This document shows, piece after piece, positions 1-8,857 of a stretch of DNA of 64,000 nucleotides (the first letter of the stretch is position 1; each line of letters begins with the position of its first letter). Position numbers and translations under genes: made by a program. The notes under the pieces are model-generated. The model made no database searches. It was not told the DNA's origin and was given only the letters and a program-made list of their open reading frames with translations. This DNA comes from an uncultured Acetatifactor sp. GTDB lineage: Bacteria > Bacillota > Clostridia > Lachnospirales > Lachnospiraceae. The stretch covers positions 62,001 through 126,000 of the forward strand of contig CAJUIA010000007.1 of the NCBI GenBank assembly GCA_910586485.1. Reading direction: 5' to 3'.

Positions 1-22
1 GCAACAGCATGAAGGAGGGCCC

Positions 23-3000
23 ATGAAAAACACAGACAGGAAAGCGGAAGAGCAGTATCTGCAGGAAACCATGCAGGTTATTCAGCGTAATCTTGCAAAT
101 TACGGCGGAGAAGTGAGCCGTATGCAGGGTGAGATTGATGAAATGCTGGAGCATTATCACGATAATGACGTGGAGCTTTGGACGCTGTTGAACAACACGA
201 TCACCCTGAACGATCATATGAAGCGGGCCATGGAACGCAATGAGCGGGCCAGCCGCAAGCCTTATTTCGGCAGGATTATTTTCCGAGATGAAACCTTACA
301 AAAGCAGGAATCTCTGTATATCGGGAAGGGCGGCATTTCCAGGGACAATACGCACTGGATGGTAGTGGACTGGCGGGCCCCCGTGGCCAACGCCTATTAC
401 GAGAACGGCCTGGGAAAGTGCAGCTATGCTGCCCCGGGGGGAAAGGAGATTCCCATTGATCTGCAGATGAAGCGGACCTTTGAGATTGAAGATGGGAAGC
501 TGCTGGATTATTTTGACACGGAGGTGGTGGCCAACGACGATCTGCTGATGAAGTATCTCTCCAAAAACAAGGAAGCGGTGCTGGGAGAAATCGTAGCCAC
601 CATCCAAAAGGAGCAGAATGAGATTATCCGGAAATCTCCCTATCATAACCTGATTGTCCAGGGCGTTGCAGGCTCCGGCAAGACCACCGTAGCCATGCAC
701 CGGATTTCCTTTATCCTGTACAATTATCAGGAACGCTTCCGACCGGAGGATTTTTATATTGTGGGCAGTAACCGCATCCTGCTCAATTATATTACCGGCG
801 TGCTGCCGGATCTGGATGTCCACGGCGTAAAGCAGATGACCATGGAGCAGTTGTTTATCCGCCTGCTCTATGAGGACTGGGATGAAAAGAAATATCAGGT
901 GAAATCCGTTTCCAGCAGCCGAAATATTGTCAAGGGCACAGAGGAATGGTATCTGGCGCTGGAAAGCTTTATCCGTAAGCTGGAGTGGGATACTATCCGC
1001 CGGGAAAGTGTTTATCTGGATCCCAGACAGTTTGTGGAAGGTCTGCAGGACGGCAGAAACGGCATTTTTGACAGACGGGAAGAGGACAAAAAAGCCGGCA
1101 TCAGTTCCAAGCCGGTCTGTCTGGTGGAAAGTGAGGCGGTGGAGCGGTACATTACCCAAAATCCCACGGTATCCATCCAGAGCAAAATCAATATGCTGAA
1201 CGAGCGCCTGCTCATTAAGATCAAGGACGAATTCTTAGGCAAGGGCGTCAAATATACGGAGAACGAGCGGAAGGCCATTTTAAAAGCCTATAGAGGCTAT
1301 TACGGAGGACGGCAGTGGAAGAAGTCCATCTATGAGCTGTACCGGGAATTTTTGGCGTTACATCCGTGCCATTCCACGGCTGGCAGCGCTGCCTCGGAGC
1401 CTTCTGACCCCAACGCTTTTGATGTGTATGACCTGGCAGCTCTGGCGCTGTTGTACAAAAGAGTAAAGGAGACGGAGGTGATCAGCGAGGCTCATCATGT
1501 GGTCATTGACGAGGCCCAGGATTTCGGGATGATGGCTTATCGGGTACTCCATACCTGTATCAGGGACTGCACCTATACCGTTATGGGCGATGTGTCCCAG
1601 AATATTCACTTCGGCTATGGTTTACAGGACTGGGAAGCATTGAAAAAGCTGTTGCTTCCGGATCCTATGGACTCCTTCGGTATCCTGCGCAAGAGCTATC
1701 GAAACACCATAGAAATATCGGAATTTGCCACAAATATCCTTCGCCATGGCAGCTTTTCCATCTATCCGGCAGAGCCCATTATCCGCCACGGCAATCAGGT
1801 AACCGTGGAACATGCCGCAGTAAACGCCTCCGTAGAAGATTTGTTCCGGCGAGCTGCCGAAATCTGCCGCGGCTGGCAGGAGCAGAAGCTTGACACCATC
1901 GCTGTGATATGCAGGGACATTGAGGAAGCTTTCAAAGCAGCGGCACAGCTTTCCAGGTATATTGAGATTATGGAGAGTGATCTGGAAAAGGCCGCTTTCG
2001 GAAAGGGTATCTTGGTGCTGCCAGTGGAATACACCAAGGGACTGGAATTTGATGCGGTGCTGATCTTAAATCCCACGAAGGAGGCTTACCCTGTGGACGA
2101 CGGCCATGCCAAGCTGCTCTATGTGGCCGCCACCAGAGCCCTGCATGAGCTGCATATTCTCTGTCAGGGAGAGTGTACCGGTCTGCTGGAGCAGGCGCCT
2201 GCGCGGGAAACGCCGGAGACGAAAATGACCGCAATACCGTCGGGTAACATGAACGCTGCAGGGGAAACAACACCGGCTGCGGAAAAGCCTGAAGCTGCCG
2301 CAATCAAAACAGAGGAAAGCGGAAAAGCAGCAGAAAAAAGCAGCGAGTTTGCCAGAGAGACCAGGCACAGGGGATCAGAACGCCTTCGTGTGAAGGCAGA
2401 CACCTCCGTTTTACAGAAACGGGAGAAAGTGATCCGCACGAAATTCTCCGGCACTTCAGGAAACTCCGGGATCAAAACCTCCGGGAAATCCGCTGTGGCC
2501 TCTCTGTATTCCGCTGCCCCCGAAAACGCCGCCAAATCGGCCCCTGTCTTCGGGGATATGCCGCCCACGGAAATTCTGCGCCCCAGAGGACATTCCAAGA
2601 TTAATCTCAGCGTAAAATGGGTGTCTAAGCAGGCGGACGGCCTGTATCTGCAAAGCCAGTACGGCACCTTACGGATCAGTCCGGTGGGAAGCGGCATCCT
2701 CCGCATAACCTTTGCCAGAGGAACTGCCGTAAAGAGCGACACCCATCCACAGATCACCTGGCGCAAAATTGACCGCAGCTGGAGATACCGGGATAACGGC
2801 AGGGTAGTCGAGCTTACCACCGGAGAAATCACCGTGCAGGTGGAAAAGGCCGCCGGCGCCGTCAGATACCTGGATGGAAAGGGAAAATTACTTTTAAGTG
2901 AACGTAAGACAGAGAGCAGGCAATGTGACGAGAAGGGCTCCTGGCTGTTTCTGGAGCTGCAAAAAAACGAGCAGCTGTTTGTTGGCACATTTAACCCTGC

Positions 3001-3253
3001 CGCTCAGGGGGCTTTAAAGCTCAGGGGCAGCGCCAGATATATTTCCACAGGAACAGGATTTCCCCTCCTGTTGTCGGATCAAGGCTATGGTCTCCTGCCG
3101 GCTTCATCAGGCACTGTAATCAGCTGTGACATTCCTGCTTACGGAACCTATCTCTATATGGACGGACAGCCACAGCAGGATTATTATTTTATCGCCGGAA
3201 AACAGCAGCAGAATATTCTGAACGCTTACAGGCTCCTGATCGGAGACCTGTAA
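23..3253 (+). CDS. HelD-like superfamily 1 helicase fused to a GH31 N-terminal-like beta-sandwich
   Basis: A 1076-residue protein with two unrelated parts. Residues 1-730 form a UvrD/HelD-type ATPase: Walker A around G214-T222 (VAGSGKTT, K220), Walker B DEAQD at 496-500, and the late motif YVAATRA at 700-706 with R705. The N-terminal block containing VVDWRAPVANAYY is typical of HelD, which removes stalled RNA polymerase from DNA. Residues about 735-865 are an Ala/Glu/Lys/Ser-rich linker. Residues about 870-1076 resemble the beta-sandwich that precedes the catalytic barrel in GH31 glucosidases (segments FPLLLSDQGYGLL and DYYFIAG), and the protein stops just where the barrel would begin. The reading frame is continuous. 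The start follows GGAGGG at good spacing. The helicase call is firm; the role of the C-terminal domain is unknown. Confidence 0.85.
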   Translation: MKNTDRKAEEQYLQETMQVIQRNLANYGGEVSRMQGEIDEMLEHYHDNDVELWTLLNNTITLNDHMKRAMERNERASRKPYFGRIIFRDETLQKQESLYIGKGGISRDNTHWMVVDWRAPVANAYYENGLGKCSYAAPGGKEIPIDLQMKRTFEIEDGKLLDYFDTEVVANDDLLMKYLSKNKEAVLGEIVATIQKEQNEIIRKSPYHNLIVQGVAGSGKTTVAMHRISFILYNYQERFRPEDFYIVGSNRILLNYITGVLPDLDVHGVKQMTMEQLFIRLLYEDWDEKKYQVKSVSSSRNIVKGTEEWYLALESFIRKLEWDTIRRESVYLDPRQFVEGLQDGRNGIFDRREEDKKAGISSKPVCLVESEAVERYITQNPTVSIQSKINMLNERLLIKIKDEFLGKGVKYTENERKAILKAYRGYYGGRQWKKSIYELYREFLALHPCHSTAGSAASEPSDPNAFDVYDLAALALLYKRVKETEVISEAHHVVIDEAQDFGMMAYRVLHTCIRDCTYTVMGDVSQNIHFGYGLQDWEALKKLLLPDPMDSFGILRKSYRNTIEISEFATNILRHGSFSIYPAEPIIRHGNQVTVEHAAVNASVEDLFRRAAEICRGWQEQKLDTIAVICRDIEEAFKAAAQLSRYIEIMESDLEKAAFGKGILVLPVEYTKGLEFDAVLILNPTKEAYPVDDGHAKLLYVAATRALHELHILCQGECTGLLEQAPARETPETKMTAIPSGNMNAAGETTPAAEKPEAAAIKTEESGKAAEKSSEFARETRHRGSERLRVKADTSVLQKREKVIRTKFSGTSGNSGIKTSGKSAVASLYSAAPENAAKSAPVFGDMPPTEILRPRGHSKINLSVKWVSKQADGLYLQSQYGTLRISPVGSGILRITFARGTAVKSDTHPQITWRKIDRSWRYRDNGRVVELTTGEITVQVEKAAGAVRYLDGKGKLLLSERKTESRQCDEKGSWLFLELQKNEQLFVGTFNPAAQGALKLRGSARYISTGTGFPLLLSDQGYGLLPASSGTVISCDIPAYGTYLYMDGQPQQDYYFIAGKQQQNILNAYRLLIGDL

Positions 3254-3260
3254 AAAGAAG

Positions 3261-3289
3261 TGTACAGGAAGTTGAATTTCTGCTATCAT
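3261..3289 (+). promoter_or_regulatory. possible sigma-A promoter for the lipoprotein gene at 3346
   Basis: TGTACA (3261-3266), 17-base spacer, TATCAT (3284-3289), about 55 bases before the start codon. Both boxes deviate from consensus, so this is a suggestion only. Confidence 0.35.
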
Positions 3290-3345
3290 ATGATGAGAAG
3301 AAGAGCTTCAACGAGAACTGACCAATCGAAGGGAGAACTAATGAC

Positions 3346-4014
3346 ATGAGAAAAAATACAAAAACAGGAATCTTTATTTTAGTGCTTATCAGCGTATTAC
3401 TGACCGGATGCGGCATCCCTGCCCGGCCGGCAGCTGCCGACAGTGATGCCCCTGCTCCAGAATCAGAGGCAGAAGCCACCGTACCTCAGGTAAAACAGGA
3501 AGAGGACTCTGCTGCTTACGAATATTATCTCACAAAAGAAGAATTGCTCGAAGATATTGACCAGGGCTATATTTTCTGTCTGGATACCGCATTTGAAAGC
3601 AGACCTATGGCTCCCCAGGGAATATCCTATACGGCACCGTTTGTTTCCGAGGGAAACTGGGATTTTTATGTTCACGAAGAAAATAATATCAACCTGGAAA
3701 TTGCGTTTTCCAACCTGCATTTAAAGCCAAAGGAAACCATATTTCCCATGGGAGAACAGGTTATTGTCGAAGTGATCTCCCCGGAGGAACAAACCGTGTA
3801 TCGCTTTGAAAAGACAGGTGATGAGATCACCGAGGACACTTCCATACAGGAACAGATTTCCGTCACGGAGGGCAAATGGACCTTGCGGATCAGTTTTGCA
3901 TATGTCTGCGGTGAAGCTCCTTCCAAATTAAAGATTGCTGCCGCTTACGAAGCTCCGTCAGAAAGGGATATAGATTGGCTGAAAACTGAGCGGCTGAACG
4001 AAAGCGGCATATAA
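3346..4014 (+). CDS. putative lipoprotein of unknown function
   Basis: 222 residues. The N-terminus is a lipoprotein signal peptide: basic start MRKNTK, hydrophobic core, lipobox LTGC with the lipidated Cys at about residue 22. An acidic Ala/Pro/Glu linker follows, then a compact domain with alternating hydrophobic strands from about residue 60 to 205. The protein is therefore expected on the outer face of the membrane. GGGAG lies upstream of the ATG. I do not recognise the family. The next gene on the other strand converges on it, ending 11 bases away. Confidence 0.75.
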   Translation: MRKNTKTGIFILVLISVLLTGCGIPARPAAADSDAPAPESEAEATVPQVKQEEDSAAYEYYLTKEELLEDIDQGYIFCLDTAFESRPMAPQGISYTAPFVSEGNWDFYVHEENNINLEIAFSNLHLKPKETIFPMGEQVIVEVISPEEQTVYRFEKTGDEITEDTSIQEQISVTEGKWTLRISFAYVCGEAPSKLKIAAAYEAPSERDIDWLKTERLNESGI

Positions 4015-4024
4015 TCTCCAAAAT

Positions 4025-4369
4025 TCATTTGGCCTGCGACAGTGTTTCCACCCATTCTTCTATTTTATCTTCGTAATCTGCGGAAATGATCTGATAGATT
4101 TTTTCCGCAGTAAGGCCCCCAAGGGAGGTCCCATTTGAATCAATCATCACCACTGCCGCAAAAAGCAGAACCGCTAACAGGATTCGCAGCCGGAAGGTGG
4201 ACTGGGGGCGTTCCTGTTCCGGATCCATCCCGTCTTCTTCCCACGGGCGCACGCTTTCCCTGCCATAAAGGATTCGCTCCCGGTCCCGCATATCATATCT
4301 GTCTTCGTTATAACGCGAGCGGATCTGCTGAAGCAGCTGCAATTTTTGTTCTGATGTCACGTCCTTCAT
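4025..4369 (-). CDS. small single-pass membrane protein, unknown function
   Basis: 114 residues when started at the ATG preceded by AAGGAG (start of MKDVTSEQ); a longer reading from 4405 exists but lacks a ribosome binding site and would run through an inverted repeat. The first 55 residues are highly charged and probably cytoplasmic, a hydrophobic segment spans about 59-77, and a short acidic tail follows. No family is recognised. It converges with the lipoprotein gene and diverges from the solute-binding-like gene at 4570. Confidence 0.6.
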   Translation of the reverse strand: MKDVTSEQKLQLLQQIRSRYNEDRYDMRDRERILYGRESVRPWEEDGMDPEQERPQSTFRLRILLAVLLFAAVVMIDSNGTSLGGLTAEKIYQIISADYEDKIEEWVETLSQAK

Positions 4370-4381
4370 ATCTTTGCTCCT

Positions 4382-4399
4382 TGTCCGCTTCAGCGGACA
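4382..4399. repeat. palindrome with TCCGC/GCGGA core
   Basis: Perfect 8-base arms TGTCCGCT and AGCGGACA around a 2-base centre, just upstream of the start of the small membrane protein gene. It resembles other intergenic palindromes in this window that have CCGC/GCGG cores. Confidence 0.45.
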
Positions 4400-4457
4400 T
4401 ACCAATCAATTCCCTACAGGATATGCCGTCAGGGGTGCGAAAAGAACACCCTGTCCT

Positions 4458-4486
4458 TGCCTTATTTTCGTATTTCATGTATAATA
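4458..4486 (+). promoter_or_regulatory. sigma-A-type promoter for the solute-binding-like lipoprotein
   Basis: TTGCCT (4458-4463), 17-base spacer, perfect TATAAT (4481-4486), 84 bases before the ATG at 4570. It lies in a divergent intergenic region and reads toward the lipoprotein gene. Confidence 0.6.
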
Positions 4487-4569
4487 CTTATTGCAGACAG
4501 GAAATGGCTGCATGGCCATATATTCAATTCTGCCTGCCGAAAGAAGCTATCTACGGAGGAAAGAATCTG

Positions 4570-6801
4570 ATGAAAAAAGTCAATATTTTTACTCATTTAA
4601 GAGCTTTTCGGGCAGGTGCTGTCCTTTTAATTTTGTGTCTTATTTTTACTGGCTGCGGTACTGATGGCGGGACGGATCAAACGGCCCCGGAATCAGCCTC
4701 TGCCACGGATACAAAAAGCGATCAAACAAACAGCGGAAATAACGATACTGCTCAAGACGGCAAAGCCGAGCCGGGTACTCTGACTGCCTCCAATATGGCT
4801 GCAGTGAACAAGCTATATCTGAAGGAGCGGACAAGCGCACAATTTAATGAACCGGAGCAGGGTTATGAGACAGTCAGCCGATTTTTTGACGTTTGGGACG
4901 GCAAAATTTATCTGTTTCGAGTAGAGTACAGTGCTGAGGCAGAGCGGCAAAGGGTCTGCGCTCAAACCTTTGACAGCAAAACGCAGGCCATAGAGCAATA
5001 TATATTGATGCCGGAGATTCCCGGACTGGAAAATTACACGTTTTACTCCGTGGGACTGACCTCTGACGGGGATGTCTCTATGAAGCTGTTTGATTTATAT
5101 GGGGAAGGTACTCGCTATTATTTAGCAAAAACGGATCTGCAGGGTAACGTGCTGGAGACGGCGGATTCCTTTCCAGAGGAAGCAGAATACCCTTGGAATA
5201 TAGACGTTTATTCCGGCCAAAGGGTATTTCATTTAGCGGATGGCAGAACGATTTTAAGCAAAGCGGACAGGGATACGTTTGTCACTAATCTGACCTGGTT
5301 TGAGGGAAATTCCGGGCAGATCCTTGCGCAGATAGAATACGGAACCCCTGAAGCAATCTGCTGTGACGAAGAAGGGACTTTGTATTGTCTTGCAGGAGAC
5401 ACATTGCTTCATCTGGACACGGAAAAAAATATTCAGGACGAGCTCTTTTTCCTGCGGGAAAACGGGATTACACACGGCGAAGGCTTTGCCCTGTTCACGA
5501 CTGATGAGGGAATCCAGCTCTGTCGTATGGACAACGAAGAAATCCTTATTTATATCCTTACCGATCAGAAGGTCGTAAACGACGAAGAAATCCTTTTGGC
5601 CTGTCCTGGTGGAACCGTTGGCATGGGGTATATCCAGCGCAAGGCTTCTACCTTTCCCTATGACACCGGAGGCCTTCCCATCAATATGGAAACAGCGGAA
5701 AGCGAAGCTTATCAGGAGGATTACCGTAATCGAATTCTGGCTGAACTGACTGCCGGAAAAGGTCCGGATATGCTGCTGCTTTCCAGAAACGACATTGCCC
5801 TGCTGGCGGAAAAGGGCTATCTCTGTGACTTGTCCGAAATGATTTCCGAAGACGTAAAAGCCCAGTTGATTCCCTCTGTATTAGAGCTTGGCACCGTAGA
5901 CGGAAAACTGATGGCCATTACCCCCCAGGTGGAATTCAGCACAATGATAACCGGCAACAAGACATGGGAAAAAGCCGGCTGGAACATAACTGAGTTTAAG
6001 GAGCTTGCAGAATCCAGGAATGATTGGGAAATCCTGGTCAGCTATTTAAATTCAAATGTCAGCTTTTATACCCTCTATTACTTTATGTTCGGAGACGGCA
6101 TTATGAATTCACCCTTGCTGGATCTGGAACAGGGTGTCAGCCATTTGGACAGCGAGGAATTTGTGGAAATTCTGGAGCTATGCAAAAAATACAGCGCAAA
6201 TAATATAACGCTGGACGGAAGTGAAATTGATGCCTTCTTAAGAGAAGGAAAAATTGCCGCCAAGCGTGTCTCTATTTATAACCTGACAGATTTTTCCAAC
6301 ATGATGAGCCGGTACAGCAAGGATTGCCATTTGGTTGGCGCTCCGTCGGAAAGCGGAAGCGGAAGCTATGTCGAAGCCTATTCCTTTCAATATTTAGTAG
6401 TAAACGAAAAGTCCGCTCACAAGGAAGAAATCCAAAAGTTTATTGATTATCTGCTAAATTATGAAAATCAATATACGGTAGACGGCTGCAGTGTCCGCAT
6501 GGACGTAATACGTGACAGCGTGTTCAAGGATCCTGACTTAGGGTATATAATACGCCATTCCGTTGATCCTGGCGATCCCATGGTCACTCTGCTGGAGGCT
6601 GTAAAACCGGACGGCACTCCCTGGCTGGAGGAATTTCTGGATTTTGTGAAAAACAGCGAGCCGGCGCCTGACATGCCGGATGAAATTACATCCATTATCG
6701 GGAGCGAGCTGTATTCCTATTATGAAGAGGGACGCAGCGCCAGAGAGACGGCGGACAATATCCACAACCGGGTACAGCTCTATCTGGACGAACGAAAATA
6801 A
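4570..6801 (+). CDS. large solute-binding-like lipoprotein (orphan)
   Basis: 743 residues from the ATG preceded by ACGGAGGA; a longer open frame reaches back to 4135 but has no ribosome binding site. The signal peptide ends in lipobox FTGC. After an Asp/Thr/Ser-rich linker, residues about 60-360 contain repeated strand-rich segments that look propeller-like. Residues about 370-700 resemble ABC-transporter solute-binding proteins (AGKGPDMLLL, then a LELG-VDG-LMA block). The end reads NRVQLYLDERK. It is a paralogue of the protein at 61249-63468, sharing AGKGP, LELGxxD and D-SEEF/DSDEF blocks. No permease or ATPase gene lies nearby, so a sensory or scavenging role is possible. The ligand is unknown. 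Confidence 0.75.
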   Translation: MKKVNIFTHLRAFRAGAVLLILCLIFTGCGTDGGTDQTAPESASATDTKSDQTNSGNNDTAQDGKAEPGTLTASNMAAVNKLYLKERTSAQFNEPEQGYETVSRFFDVWDGKIYLFRVEYSAEAERQRVCAQTFDSKTQAIEQYILMPEIPGLENYTFYSVGLTSDGDVSMKLFDLYGEGTRYYLAKTDLQGNVLETADSFPEEAEYPWNIDVYSGQRVFHLADGRTILSKADRDTFVTNLTWFEGNSGQILAQIEYGTPEAICCDEEGTLYCLAGDTLLHLDTEKNIQDELFFLRENGITHGEGFALFTTDEGIQLCRMDNEEILIYILTDQKVVNDEEILLACPGGTVGMGYIQRKASTFPYDTGGLPINMETAESEAYQEDYRNRILAELTAGKGPDMLLLSRNDIALLAEKGYLCDLSEMISEDVKAQLIPSVLELGTVDGKLMAITPQVEFSTMITGNKTWEKAGWNITEFKELAESRNDWEILVSYLNSNVSFYTLYYFMFGDGIMNSPLLDLEQGVSHLDSEEFVEILELCKKYSANNITLDGSEIDAFLREGKIAAKRVSIYNLTDFSNMMSRYSKDCHLVGAPSESGSGSYVEAYSFQYLVVNEKSAHKEEIQKFIDYLLNYENQYTVDGCSVRMDVIRDSVFKDPDLGYIIRHSVDPGDPMVTLLEAVKPDGTPWLEEFLDFVKNSEPAPDMPDEITSIIGSELYSYYEEGRSARETADNIHNRVQLYLDERK

Positions 6802-6844
6802 TAATCGGCGGAAAGAACGATAAGCAGAAAGGAATGTAATATTT

Positions 6845-8749
6845 ATGCTGCGGGAAGACAAGCTTGCGCTTGCGGATGATATTTTACTGAAAATAGAAAA
6901 GCCGGAGCGGTATATCGGCCATGAGGTAAACTCTGTAGTAAAAGATAAGGAACAGGTTTCCGTCCGTTTCTGTATGTGCTTTCCCGATGTATATGAGATC
7001 GGGATGTCCCACTTGGGGATTCAGATCCTGTATGCCATGTTTAATTCCTGGGAAGACGTATGGTGTGAAAGGGTGTATTCTCCCTGGCTGGATCTGGACA
7101 AAATGATGCGGGAGCAGAATATCCCTTTGTTTGCTCTGGAATCCCAGGAACCCATAAAGGATTTTGACTTTCTGGGTATTACTATTCAGTACGAAATGTG
7201 CTATACCAATATTCTTCAAATTCTGGATCTGTCAGGAATTCCTCTGACAGCTGCAGAACGCGGGGAGGATTGCCCGATTGTGATCGGCGGCGGTCCCTGC
7301 ACCTATAATCCGGAGCCGCTGGCAGACTTTTTTGATCTGTTTTATATCGGAGAAGGCGAAACCCAGTACCGCCATCTGCTGGATGTGTATAAGGAATGCC
7401 GGGAAGCCGGACAAAGCCGTGAGGAATTCCTGTTACGGGCTGCCAAAATTCCCGGAATGTATGTACCGCGTTTTTACGAGACTGCCTATAACGATGACGG
7501 CACCATTAAAAGCTTTCATCCCACACGGGAAGGCGTTCCGGCAAGGGTCACCAAGGAAATCCAGATGGATGTTACAGACACCTATTATCCCATGAAGCCC
7601 ATCGTTCCCTTTATCAAGATTACCCAGGACAGAGTAGTGCTGGAGATTCAGCGAGGCTGTATCCGGGGCTGCCGGTTCTGTCAGGCAGGGCAGCTTTACC
7701 GTCCGGTGAGAGAGCGTGATGTGGAAACCCTGAAGCAGTGGGCTCTGGAAATGCTGAAAAATACCGGCCAGGAAGAGATTACCTTAAGCTCGTTAAGCTC
7801 CAGCGATTACAGCAGACTGCCGGAGCTGATTGATTTCCTGTTGGAGGAATGCGGTAGGCGGCATATTAATATATCCCTGCCTTCTTTGCGTATAGACGCT
7901 TTTTCTCTGGATGTTATGCAAAAGGTGCAGGACGTCAGAAAATCCAGCCTGACCTTTGCCCCCGAAGCTGGAAGCCAGCGCCTGCGCAACGTAATCAACA
8001 AGGGACTGACAGAGGAAGCCATATTGCACGGAGCAGCATTGGCCTTCGAGGGCGGCTGGACCAGGGTAAAGCTATATTTCATGCTGGGCCTGCCCACGGA
8101 AACAGAAGACGATATAAGGGGAATTGCAGAGCTTAGTAATAAGATTGCCGCTGTTTTTTTTGACACTGTACCAAAGGAAAAACGCACAAACGGGAGGGTG
8201 CAGATTGTAACCAGTACCTCTTTTTTTGTGCCTAAGCCCTTTACACCGTTTCAATGGGCCGGACAATGCACCAAGGATGAATTTATAGAAAAAGCTTACC
8301 AAACCCGAAAGGCCATTTCCGAACAGCTGAACCAAAAAAGCATTAAATACAACTGGCATGAGGCGGATGCCAGTGTGCTGGAAGGCGTGCTGGCCAGAGG
8401 CGACAGGCGATTGTGCGGGGTAATTCGCAGAGTGTACGAAAAGGGCAGCATTTACGACGCCTGGGGAGAGTGCTACCACCATGAACGCTGGCTTGATGCC
8501 ATAGAAGAATGCGGCTTGTCCGTGGATTTCTATACTCACCGGGAACGTTCCCTGGACGAAATCCTGCCCTGGGACTTTATTGACTGCGGCGTCACAAAGG
8601 AGTTTTTAAAGCGGGAGTGGGAAAAAGCCCGGCGGGAAGAGACCTCGGCGAACTGCAGACAGCAATGTCAGGGCTGCGGCGCCGCTAAATTCGGGGGTGG
8701 GGTCTGCACGGAAAAGCGGCGCCAGGTGCTTGTTACGGGAGGCTGCTGA
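6845..8749 (+). CDS. TIGR03960-type B12-binding-domain radical SAM protein
   Basis: 634 residues. The N-terminal 200 residues resemble a cobalamin-binding-like fold (FPDVYEIGMSHLGIQILY and a GGGPCTYNPEPL loop). The radical SAM core follows, with the cluster-binding cysteines C272, C276 and C279 in CIRGCRFC. The C-terminus carries further cysteines (CRQQCQGCG and VCTEKRR) that could bind a metal. The family is widespread in Clostridia and almost always precedes the DUF2344 protein and RNase E/G, as it does here. Its substrate is not established; the link to ribosomal genes suggests RNA or ribosome modification, which is inference. Confidence 0.9.
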   Translation: MLREDKLALADDILLKIEKPERYIGHEVNSVVKDKEQVSVRFCMCFPDVYEIGMSHLGIQILYAMFNSWEDVWCERVYSPWLDLDKMMREQNIPLFALESQEPIKDFDFLGITIQYEMCYTNILQILDLSGIPLTAAERGEDCPIVIGGGPCTYNPEPLADFFDLFYIGEGETQYRHLLDVYKECREAGQSREEFLLRAAKIPGMYVPRFYETAYNDDGTIKSFHPTREGVPARVTKEIQMDVTDTYYPMKPIVPFIKITQDRVVLEIQRGCIRGCRFCQAGQLYRPVRERDVETLKQWALEMLKNTGQEEITLSSLSSSDYSRLPELIDFLLEECGRRHINISLPSLRIDAFSLDVMQKVQDVRKSSLTFAPEAGSQRLRNVINKGLTEEAILHGAALAFEGGWTRVKLYFMLGLPTETEDDIRGIAELSNKIAAVFFDTVPKEKRTNGRVQIVTSTSFFVPKPFTPFQWAGQCTKDEFIEKAYQTRKAISEQLNQKSIKYNWHEADASVLEGVLARGDRRLCGVIRRVYEKGSIYDAWGECYHHERWLDAIEECGLSVDFYTHRERSLDEILPWDFIDCGVTKEFLKREWEKARREETSANCRQQCQGCGAAKFGGGVCTEKRRQVLVTGGC

Positions 8750-8750
8750 G

Positions 8751-8828
8751 CGTGAGATTCTTCTTACACCAAAGAATCTTACGCCGAAGAATGCCCAGCG
8801 AACAAGCTCATTTGGGCGGGCATTCTTC
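8751..8828. repeat. two consecutive palindromes between the radical SAM and DUF2344 genes
   Basis: First hairpin: arms at 8751-8762 and 8772-8783, 11 of 12 paired, centred on GATTCTT/AAGAATC. Second hairpin: perfect 11-base arms GAAGAATGCCC (8786-8796) and GGGCATTCTTC (8818-8828). Neither is followed by a T-run, so they look like intergenic palindromic repeats or RNA-processing sites rather than terminators. The GAAGAATGC arm recurs in the palindrome at 12417-12455. Confidence 0.6.
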
Positions 8829-8857
8829 TCATTAATGATATGGAGGCCGAAACAGGC

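Noticed and set aside
296..1159. 287-residue frame on the minus strand
   Set aside because: Antisense to the helicase core; no ribosome site and no recognisable protein.
2164..2988. 274-residue frame on the minus strand
   Set aside because: Antisense to the linker and GH31-like part; composition is Ser/Arg/Pro-rich noise.
4135..4569. N-terminal extension of the solute-binding-like protein
   Set aside because: It crosses the promoter and divergent gene; the lipoprotein start at 4570 has a good ribosome site and signal peptide.
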